Below are positions 55,024 through 64,000 of a stretch of 64,000 bases of DNA, piece after piece. The stretch is from Persicaria tinctoria (taxonomy: Eukaryota; Streptophyta; Magnoliopsida; Caryophyllales; Polygonaceae). Position 1 is the stretch's first letter. Each line of letters opens with the position of its first letter. The stretch spans positions 21,021,314-21,085,313 of the forward strand of contig JBANSL010000003.1 in assembly GCA_037127255.1 (NCBI GenBank), written 5' to 3'. The notes below the pieces were generated by a model. The model had not been told where the DNA came from. It ran no database searches and was given only the letters and a program-made list of their open reading frames with translations. The position numbers and the translations under genes were made by a program.

Positions 55024-58000
55024 ATAACCCAATAATTCAATAATTGAATCTTTATGTCAAAAAAACTTTACTATCTGAACCTTTTTCCAAACACTCTTAA
55101 TGATCAAACAATTTAATTCATCCATTGTATTTGATTTTCAATAAGTAGTAGTGTAGTACAGTTTATTAATACTCCAACTTAATTTTCATATTATTCTCTT
55201 TTGTGATGAGTTTATTTCTTTTGTATATCATTTATTTGCTTAAATTTTAGCTATTCGTTTAAAAAAATTCTAAAAAGTGTGAAATTGATCATATGGGCAA
55301 TTATTTCTAAGTTAAGGAGGGGTATTTAGTTTCATTAGGATTCTGAAATAAATAAATATATCTACATCTTCATAAATTTAAAAATAAATATAAATGAAAT
55401 CACATGAATGATTCAAGTAAGAAATTTACAATTGGGGTCTATAACTATTGAAATGAAAGTATATGTAATGATATAATGATATAAGTGCCAAAAAAAAAAT
55501 CCTTTTTTATACAAAAAAAATATTGATAAGCCAAATTGTAAATCTAAAATTGTTGTGTGTGATATGATTAACAAAAATTGTCACAACTTAAAAAAATAGA
55601 TTTATTCAAATTAAATACCTTTGTTATGAGAAGATTCAAATTATATAAATAAATAATATAGGATAACAGTTTTATTATTAAGGATACGTATGATTATTAA
55701 TGAAGATGAACTCTTTTTTTCTTAGAACAATGAAGGTGAACTCATATTAAATAACGTGGCTAACAAATATGATATGAGTGAATAGGATCAAACTGCACGA
55801 AAATATAACACCTAAGAGAAAATTTTCTCTATTTTCATATAGATACATTTATATATATAGATTGGTAACCCTTTTTCACGAGCCCACCTCTCCTTTGGGA
55901 GCTCCAACCTACCTCACTAGGGGTCTCGAAAGACCACCTTCGGCTCCCCACCCAGCCACCGCTGATCTTTGTCGGCGGCCGAAAAATCTTCTCTTTCCTA
56001 CTCTAGCTTTGGGGTTTTCGGGCTACTTTGTCCCTTCTTCCCCATCGCCTTGCACCGCTACCGATCGACCACCCCTTACCCTACTCGTCTCTCTTTTCCC
56101 TCTTTATGTTTTGGGTTTTAATTAGGGGCTTTATTTTATTCGCTATAGTAGTTCTCATTCAGGCCTCGATTCGCCAGAAACTCTCTTTCTTCAATCCATA
56201 CTCATGCCCATCCGCTTGGATGCTTCCTTCCCTCTCCGAACGTCATCTCAATGTCTCGGTTGCGGACGAATTTGCCCTGTGCCCAATGGTGACCTAATCG
56301 ATTGTCTGATCTTGGCTCGAAAACTAGTGTTTTGGGCCCAAGGTTTTGCCTTGGCCCCAAGGCTGGCCATCAAAAAAGAAAAAATTACAGCCCGTCAAGT
56401 CTAGGTTGCTACTAGATTGATGTACCTCTCGGTTTAACTCCTTTGGCCCATAGATTTTGAACCAAGGTTTAAATAAATTAGAATTTAAATAAAATAAAAA
56501 CACTTGTTCAAATTAGATATATTTTTTAAATCTAGCTCGAAAGAGCTTGAATTAAATCCCGAAAGGGCTTGACCAAATTCCGGTGGGTTGAATCTTGTTG
56601 GCATTTTGAACGAGTGAGTGTGGCTTTGCTTCTGGTGTCTCTAGTTCTTCTGCTTGGTTGGGGTCGTGGAGCTCGGAGTCGGGACTAGCTAAGGTCGTGG
56701 CAGTGCCTTCAGGGCGACTCCGTATCCGGGAATGATATTCCCTGGAGTTTCGTCTGCACTACCCACATGAGATAGACTCTTGCATTACTGTTGGATTGCG
56801 GTGCTACTTGACTTTGTTCTTCGCTAGCATCTTTAACTTTTTTAGGGTAGTTCTTAGTTCTTCTTGTATGTTGTAGGTTTTATTTTGAGGAAATTGGGTG
56901 GAGTATATACCCTTTTCAAGTTTTTTTTAAGTAATTGTACTCCTTTAATTTTGTTTTAGGTAATTGTATTTTTTTAAAGATGAATATTACATATTTACCC
57001 TTAAAAACAATTTTGACCCTTTTCAATTTTTATTCTTTTTTAAAATGATTGATGATGAAGATATTTTTAACAAATCAAATTTTATCCTAATTTTTTTTTA
57101 TCCTTTTTAAAAATGATTGGTGGATGAATATATTTTTAACAAACTTTATCCTTTTAAAAACTACTCAGTTAGAATATTACTGTGGACGGATTGGTGGATG
57201 ACGGGATTATTATCAACAGAGAATGTAATACAATGTCATGAGTTACTTACATTAATGATTCATGTAATACGTTCCACATACAATCCAACAATATATTACA
57301 ATAAAAGTAAACATTACATCAATCATTCATGTAATACAATGCCATGAGTTATTTACAAGAAATCACACTCCTGTAATACAATAATATTCATGTAATCAAT
57401 TCCTGTAATGAATGAAATCTTATACCCATTACTATACCCACATTTGTCTTATAGAGTTGTATTACAAGAAATCATTATAACCAACTACAATAGCATACAA
57501 TTATTGTAATGAATGATTTCCTGTAATGACCGAATTATGGCAAAGACAGGTATCAATTAAAGTAGCATACAATTATTATAAAAATAGATAACGATTATTG
57601 TAACCTAAATTATTGTCCCTAACTAACAAGAATCGAATACAATATCCGTAGGTAAGATATCGATTCCCTGAAGCTTCCATCTACCCTACATCTTTTCTCT
57701 TTCAAGTTTCATCTACCCTGCATCGTTGTTCTTTTTTGAAAATCACAAACGGCGATGACGAGTTTTTGTGTCGGTATCGGGGCGCCTAACTCCCGTGGTT
57801 GAATTAGGGTTCTCAAATTAGAGTTTACTATACCATGGAAGTTACAATAACAATTATATAAGCAAATAAATCAAATTTACCAACCTTTAATGTCTTCGCA
57901 ATCACCGTGCTTCAAGGAAGATGCAATGGGATGAGCGTCGCTTAACAAGCGTTGAGGAAATGGGATGATCGTCAATGGAATTCGAATTAACTAGATATTC

Positions 58001-59583
58001 TAATATTAGTTGTTACAATAAAACAAGGGCAAATCTGTCATAACAAAAACAAAATCTTCAAGGGTACATTTACCAAAAAAAATATTTGAATCGGACAAGT
58101 TTCTATCTGTCCATTTGTCGGCCTCTTGAGAATCAGACAAGTCTAATTTCGAATCTTTGCTTAGTAAAAAAAAATATAGATATATATATAGATGTACTAG
58201 TAAAGATATATATACTTATTTGTGTATCTCACAATGAAAGTTTAAAAAGAACTTACTCAAACAATATGCAGAGTATGCGTCACTCAATTCAAAATTGATT
58301 TTTCAAATGAAATTAAACAATAATCGGAGTATTAATTAAGCTTATTGTATATGGATAGAACTACCCTCCTAATGCCATCGTCCATAATTTGGTCATGATT
58401 GGTAGTTTGGCAGAGTTGTCAATGAGGTTGGTGTTCCCCTCTCCATCACTCATCCATAAGGGAATCTCCCTTTCTTTAGTAATTTTGAGGTTTAGGATTT
58501 CAGATTTAGAAAAAGATAAACAAACCTTATTTAGTGCAAATGTGCAATTCTCCATAGACGTACAATTATCTCCTGGTTTAGAACATAATTTTAAAACAAT
58601 TTCTATAAAGCATGATTTTTATATGATATAAATTTACAAACATATAAATTAAAAAAAAATAGCTTTTTATTTTTAAAAAAATTAAATTATAATCAAAATA
58701 ATTAATTAATATATCGAGTATTATACAATATAATCGAAATTAAGATTAAGATTCTTAACTATATATATATATATATATTGATTAGGAGATGATTTACTCT
58801 GCTAGCTCTATCGATATACATATTGAGATGAGCCCTTTTCTAAAACCCAATTTGAGCATTTTTGTTGTTGTTAATTAAGTTTTTTATATAGCAAGATGTA
58901 GTAGCTAGATTGGATGTACATGCTCTAGACACTAGCCATATATAATTAATTTATTAGTTCTTAAAAAATCAGGTCTCATTTAATGAATAAATAAAATCAA
59001 ATCAAATCGATCTCAGTAGCCATAACCGTGCACGGATTAGTTGGTGTTATAGTTTAATTAATAGCACATTAATTAGCATTAGTAATTGTAAGGACGTGCG
59101 GTATAAAGAGTGTTTAGTTAGTTACACTGTTGAGCATGATTCGTATGGTATTAATTGAAGTAAGGGAATCTTGCAGGAATATATATATCCCTAGCTAATT
59201 AGGATTCAATCTTACCCAACCATGTGTTCTTCTTCATCCTTTTTAAATATATGAATCCACACAAAGGGGGAATTAATGGAGAAAACATGCATCCCCTTCA
59301 ATTAATGCAACTTAATCTATCCATATATTATATATTAATAATCAATTGATTAATTACTTAATTTGGCGGCTCCACAGGATAACCACTGAAGAACACCAAA
59401 ATTATAAATTAGACCTATTCGATTTTTAAATCTAAACAAAAAAGGGTGAATTTTTTTTTAAATGACGTATTTATAAGTTTATTTATATTTATTAAAAAAA
59501 AGCACGATTTAGGGAAACACACCAAAATACAAATGGGTGCTTTTTTTCAAAAAAAACACAAATTGATCAATTCGATCAATAAC
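55024..59583. other. Gene-poor region
   Basis: Mostly AT-rich. At 55860-56900 a GC-richer stretch with CT-rich segments could be a decayed gene or a LINE leader. Its frames (55778-56125, 56028-56297) match nothing known to me. At 57200-57560 short words around ATTCATGTAATAC and CCTGTAATGA recur. At 58361-58555 the minus strand is open for 64 codons of ordinary composition, without a recognisable family. An (AT)n run is at 58761-58780. Confidence 0.45.
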
Positions 59584-59722
59584 ATTTTTTTTTTCTTTTT
59601 TAATGATCTAGAGGCTACGAGGATATCTACTAATCTTTCACGTACGTGCCACTATGTTTGAAATCTTAACCTAGTAAATGGCACTTCTCTCTTACTAATA
59701 AGACAAGAGGTCATTAGTAATT
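59584..59722 (-). mobile_element. SINE, minus-strand copy
   Basis: On the minus strand AATGACCTCTTGTCTTATTA, AGTAAGAGAGAAGTG and AGATTTCAAAC correspond to the head, A-box and B-box regions of the SINE at 32773. A poly-T run at 59584-59599 is the reversed A-tail. The interior is shorter than in the plus-strand copies. No clear target duplication. Confidence 0.65.
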
Positions 59723-59942
59723 TTTTTTACGGATAAAAAAAAGTATTTTTTTTTTACCAATAACAGGGTATAGATTAAAAAATTTAATTATAAAAGATTT
59801 TTTAAATGGATACTTTATTTTTTATATGGTTTTTCTAAAATCATACTTTATTTTGTATAGAATCTTTTCTAATTAAGTTTGTTAATCTATATATCCTTTA
59901 AGGTATATGTAGAAAGACTCAATTAAATTAATTCAGGAATAT

Positions 59943-60345
59943 ATGGCTGTGTATGGTTACTATATTAGCAGGTTAAAAAGTGTGAAATTATTAGCTGTTA
60001 AAAAAATAAACGGGTTTAAATGGTGTATGGTAACAACAAATAAGCTTTAGTCGGTTAAAAAAAGGGTTTATAAATAAGCTGCAGATTGAAGCTTATTTTG
60101 AGATTTATATTCCATAATTACTATTTTACCCCTTCTCTTTTATCTTATTTGGTTTGAAAGTACTACAATACCCCTAATAAAAACCAAATAAACTCCACTT
60201 TTTACAAATAAACTGTTTTTCGCCCCATACGGAGTTTATATTTTTTCATAAAATTTTAACTACTTTTACCAACAGTTTATAAATTTTTACCTTGTTTATA
60301 ATTTTAGTCAGTTTATTAACCCCGTCCCATACGAACCCTATATGT
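59943..60345. mobile_element. Possible MITE with GTATGG termini
   Basis: GGCTGTGTATGGTTAC at the left and GTCCCATACGAACCC at the right are loosely inverted, with TAT/ATA on both outer sides. AT-rich interior, no ORF. The ends are approximate. Confidence 0.35.
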
Positions 60346-60929
60346 TCGAAAAATAGAGGGAAAAAATGTTTATGTAATCCACAGGATTTGTTGGATCCAT
60401 CAAATAGATTTGTGACATTACAAAAATAGCAACCATTTTTAGTTTTTCCCAAAGTAAATACATAATAGTTTTTTTTTTTTTTGACAAATCGGTCTCAACT
60501 CTCAAGTAGGAAGTTAGAATAATACAAGTCGGTGAATTTGATATATACAAAGTTGCTACTGTGAGGTGTCTTTTTGTCTTAGTTATAATGTAAATGAATT
60601 AATAAATAAAAAAACCATTCAACTGATTAATTAACGTAAAAAGTACAAAAGATTAATGTATAAACATACATCCTCTTGGCAACTTCATGGGTTCAGCTGA
60701 TGGGAGCCAAATCTAGATCATCACACATAGTTTAGTGTATTATAATAAGTTTAATTAAAGTACTGGTCCTCCTACGTCATAACTCATCTCATAAGATTAG
60801 TTAGCTCAAAAATGAATTGACGTCATAATTAATACGGTAGTAATTTCGCTTTCGAAAGGGTATTTAATTTATCTCATACTAAGTGATGTACAATGCAAGG
60901 GAGATCAGTATTCTCTCTCTCTCTAAATT

Positions 60930-61105
60930 TTTTTTGTATATGGAAAAATATTCCATTATCTAGACCAATCTAGAAAGTATGAAACCGAATAAGTTGGTAG
61001 ATAGACTAACCATTATGTACAACTAAAATCAAATAACAGGAGAAAAAACAGAGGCAAATGACATAAAGGAAATAACAAAAAGCAAATGACGGAAAAAAAA
61101 TGCAG
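60930..61105 (-). mobile_element. LINE-type 3' tail, second copy
   Basis: The minus strand shares GTACATAATGGTTAGTC, CATTTGC words and a terminal stem-loop TCTAGA-TTGG-TCTAGA with the tail of the element at 48665-49950, followed by an A-run. It is 5'-truncated, as is common for LINE copies. Confidence 0.65.
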
Positions 61106-61302
61106 AAATATCTGCCATCCTAAATCGTAAACTACAACTAGTTATCTTATGTAATTTAAAATTTTAAAATTTAAATTAATTAACATTTTATATTACTATT
61201 TAAAAATATTATAATATATTACTAAAAAAATTCAATTTTAATTCAACGAATTCAATTATTAATTCATTATTATAATTTTTAAAGATTTATCCATTATAAC
61301 TA

Positions 61303-61440
61303 GGGGTGGGCACGGGACGGGACGAGACGGGATTGGGCCGGGACGGGACTCGTCCCGCGAAATTTTTTCGGGACGGGATTGACATTTTTTTTTCGGGACG
61401 GGATGGTGTCTGGACGGGACGGGACGGGCCTTGTCCCGCA
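61303..61440. repeat. GGGACGGGAC-rich repeat
   Basis: Starts CTAGGGGTGGGCACGGG and contains GGGACGGGA words at least six times plus the palindromic CGGGACTCGTCCCG. TAGGGGTGGGCA is a start often seen for hAT-type non-autonomous elements, but I could not find a matching right end. Confidence 0.5.
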
Positions 61441-61548
61441 TATAAAAATAATAAAATATTATATAAATTTGCAAAGTGAAAAATGCTTTCATAATTCATT
61501 ATTTAGTATAATATGTTGAATACGGTATTATTCTCAACTATATTATTC

Positions 61549-61589
<41 letters not shown>

Positions 61590-61777
61590 ACTATTATTAA
61601 TTCATACAATGATTGTATAATTAATTATAATGTTCAACAAATTTGGCTACATTATCTTACTAGATCAGGACGGAAAGGAATTGAGACGAGATTTACCAAT
61701 ATTGTCTAATTATCGATTGATAGTTAGGAAAAATACCGTATTTAATTAGTTATTTGCCTCTTGTAACTCTAAATGGG

Positions 61778-61779
<2 letters not shown>

Positions 61780-61855
<76 letters not shown>
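61780..61855. repeat. (AAT)25 microsatellite
   Basis: 76 bases of uninterrupted AAT. A smaller AAT/ATT palindromic run is at 61548-61590. The poly-isoleucine frame is an artefact. Confidence 0.97.
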
Positions 61856-62850
61856 TATCGTTGAAGGTATGAACCATTTCGCCGTTCGATTGTCGTCGTG
61901 CTGTTCCGGGGATGATTGTGTTTTGAAGTTGACGGTCGAGACTTGGGATAGAGGGAAGAGTTAATTTCGAAGAGGGCGGGTCACTGTCTTACGGTTTGCG
62001 GTTTCACACAGGTAAACTCCAACGTCTCCAAGCATCAGGGTGAAGCAGATGGAGTAGGGTGATGCACTTGGAGCAATTGGGCCGGGCCGAGGTCGCAATT
62101 GGGCCGGATTATTTGAATTAGGTATATAGTAGTATTAATTGAGTTAGCTATATACAGTATTATGCAAGTATAAACTAAGCCTAAATTTTTAATATTTTCA
62201 CAGTGTAAATATCCAAAGATAAACAAAGTATAAAAATACTCCAAATAATACTTTCGTAAAAAAGTTTATATACGGACTATTCATTACCGCCATAACTAAT
62301 TACATTCCAAATAATAAAATATAGGAGCTGGAACTAATTTAGTTGTACAGTATATTATAAACTAAGTCTATAAATTATTTATGTATAAAGTACCGCCATT
62401 TTTTAATTATAGGAGCTAGAACTAATTTAGTTGTATACACCAAGTATAAACTAATTAAGTTGGAACTACAGTAATTAATTAAGTTGCATACTAATACTAG
62501 CCGTTGAGTTACTTGTGTAGCATTTCGGACAATGTATTACCGCCCAAAATCAGTTAACAAACTCATTTAATTAGGGGAGAGAAGTAATATTGGTGTAGTA
62601 ATTATGACATAGGGGTGCATGAAACCTCACAAAAAAGCAAACCTATTTATCCCCTATTAAAACATTTATTTTTCCTAAAAAGTAGTCTACTTTTTCCATG
62701 GACATGGGAATACCCTTGGGTAAGCTTACCAGAGGGTAAGACAAACAATTTCCCTTGGAGTGGCCCAACACTTAAATAACCCTCAATGTCATATTTAATT
62801 AATTTAATAATATAATGTATTAATTTCCAAAACTAAAAGTTGAATTATTT
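61856..62850. other. AT-rich intergenic sequence, nothing assigned
   Basis: A GC-richer piece at 61860-62120 has short frames only. Two short stretches at about 62322-62350 and 62408-62436 share AGGAGCT(G/A)GAACTAATTT. No gene seen. Confidence 0.5.
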
Positions 62851-62863
62851 TTTATTTTTTATT

Positions 62864-63010
62864 TTATTAGGAAATAATTCGAAACCGGACAGGCCCGGAC
62901 CTCGAGAGGCCGACAAAGTCGGCAGACGGCAAGTCGTCTAAACATACAACATAGCAAAAGAAAATACAACAAGAAAACAAAATACAGTCACCTAATACAA
63001 CAAAAGAACT
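62864..63010 (-). mobile_element. LINE 3' end candidate
   Basis: On the minus strand a stem-loop-rich GC segment (GCCGACTTTGTCGGC, then GGTCCGGGCCTGTCCGG) leads into an A/T-rich tail, the same architecture as the tails at 48665 and 60930. It probably belongs with the RNase H fragment at 63500-63760, which lies upstream on the same strand. Confidence 0.5.
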
Positions 63011-63499
63011 ACACAAAATAAATCCGGAAAACCCCAGACTCTAAGCACACCAGCGAGAAGAGGGAGACCCTGCATTGAAGTAAGGTGTGAAATGCTACAA
63101 GGTATAGAAATAGCAATAATTCAAATTAGCTATGAAAACCATTTTATTTAATGACCAAAAACAACCTTTATTTAAGATTTGATTACTTGTCAAACCATAG
63201 CTCAAAATAGGAACTACTCACGGTCACAACTCACAAGTAGTCCATTAATTTGTAACTAATTAAAGATTATATGATTTAAACTGAAAGTAGCTGGTATTTC
63301 ATTTCCTATTTTTCCCACATTTTGAAAGGTGTGTCGAGTCTGTAGAGTTCTTTTGATTCAATAAAATATATGAAATTAATTAGCTGTTTTTTTTTACAGT
63401 AAGCAATGAATATGATGTACTACCGACATCTATGATCATCTGAAAAGATGATGTTCTGGAACTCACTATAAGTCTACAATAAGAACCCAAAATAAAATT

Positions 63500-63760
63500 A
63501 CAATTCATCTGAGATTTAGCTAGAAAATCAGCTGCTCCATTCGCCTCTCTATAGCAATGTTGTTCTCAAAGTCTTCGCTTAAAGATCTGATTTCTTGAAC
63601 TATTTGCACGACTTTCCATGATATATTGTTCATCTGATTAATGGCATTGGTAATGATTTCACAATCACTTTCGACTATGGCTTTCCGTATCCCAAGCTCC
63701 ATTGCCAGTCTTATATCTGCATATACTGCAAACGTTTTTGCTATGATGACATAACTTATT
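63500..63760 (-). pseudogene. RNase H-like (RVT_3) fragment of a LINE, frameshifted
   Basis: The minus strand encodes AVYADIRLAMELGIRKAIVE then SDCEIITNAIN, the central part of the plant LINE/RNase H-like domain with its conserved ESDC. About 45 residues later a frame change is needed to continue into YREANGAADFLAKSQ, the conserved end of the domain. The N-terminal active-site strand is not seen in the remaining 240 bases. It is a degenerate retroelement fragment. Confidence 0.75.
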
Positions 63761-64000
63761 GATAATGTAATGTTATGATGACATAACTCATCATAACATT
63801 ACATTTATGAATTCGATTAACCTGACGCAAACATTTATAAATATCTATCTATCCAATTAAACCGTTATTATTAGCTATTGAAGCAAACATTTATACCTAT
63901 CTATCTAAAGTTCTAAACCATTTTTATTTACGCATCACATCCATCTTAATTGTTTTTTTTAACCAATTTTTTTTTCTTTTTACGATTGTTTTTTCAGCTT

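Noticed and set aside
61773..61964. 63-codon frame with a poly-isoleucine start
   Set aside because: It is translation of the (AAT)n microsatellite.
1..64000. Organellar DNA insertion, bacterial operon or toxin-antitoxin system
   Set aside because: No plastid or mitochondrial gene, no operon-like gene spacing and no bacterial families were seen anywhere in the window.

Overview
This is a nuclear window from a flowering plant, most likely a eudicot. Evidence for this is a spliced gene with GT-AG introns, plant-type protein families (stromal ascorbate peroxidase, a DPP6-N-like beta-propeller protein, a DUF688-type protein, ribosomal protein eS28) and dense plant transposable elements: copia LTR elements, long solo LTRs, LINEs, tRNA-derived SINEs and Stowaway MITEs. 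I cannot fix the species. No CRISPR array, operon or bacterial feature is present.

Layout. Bases 1-23274 are almost entirely nested transposons. An LTR truncated by the window edge (1-5094) carries a 3.36 kb solo-LTR-like insertion (547-3902, target duplication GCAGT) containing a striking array of covarying hairpins. Next is a degenerate LINE (5100-6086, continuing at 18565-19290). It is split by a MITE (duplication CAA), which is split by a 12.2 kb Sirevirus-type copia element (6182-18372, duplication TGTTG) with gag, pol and an envelope-like ORF. That element is split in pol by a 2.3 kb solo LTR (11071-13381, duplication TCTTG), and one of its LTRs carries a Stowaway MITE. A second, internally deleted copia element (19547-23269, duplication AATTT) holds another solo LTR (21256-22689, duplication TCGCT).

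Bases 24350-37300 are the genic part: a secreted beta-propeller protein (25048-27186, +), a small DUF688-type protein (28347-28871, +), RPS28 (30764-30961, -, with a 5'UTR intron) and an 11-exon stromal ascorbate peroxidase gene (33189-37106, +) with a Stowaway MITE in intron 7. Two SINEs lie just upstream of the peroxidase gene.

Bases 37300-64000 are repeat-rich and gene-poor. They hold a palindromic foldback structure beside long TC/GA microsatellites (41004-42062), a fragment of a CacyBP/SIP-like gene (44773-45176) between related direct repeats, a 193-bp tandem repeat (47531-48029), an ORF-less LINE-derived insertion with a 16-bp target duplication (48665-49950), an old decayed copia element (50080-55023), another SINE, LINE tails and a LINE RNase H fragment.

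The host genes are unrelated to one another and do not form a pathway. The main story is the layered transposon history. The least ordinary signals are the double-hairpin array at 2501-3768 and the arrays of TCGA-NN-TCGA palindromes in one LTR family.
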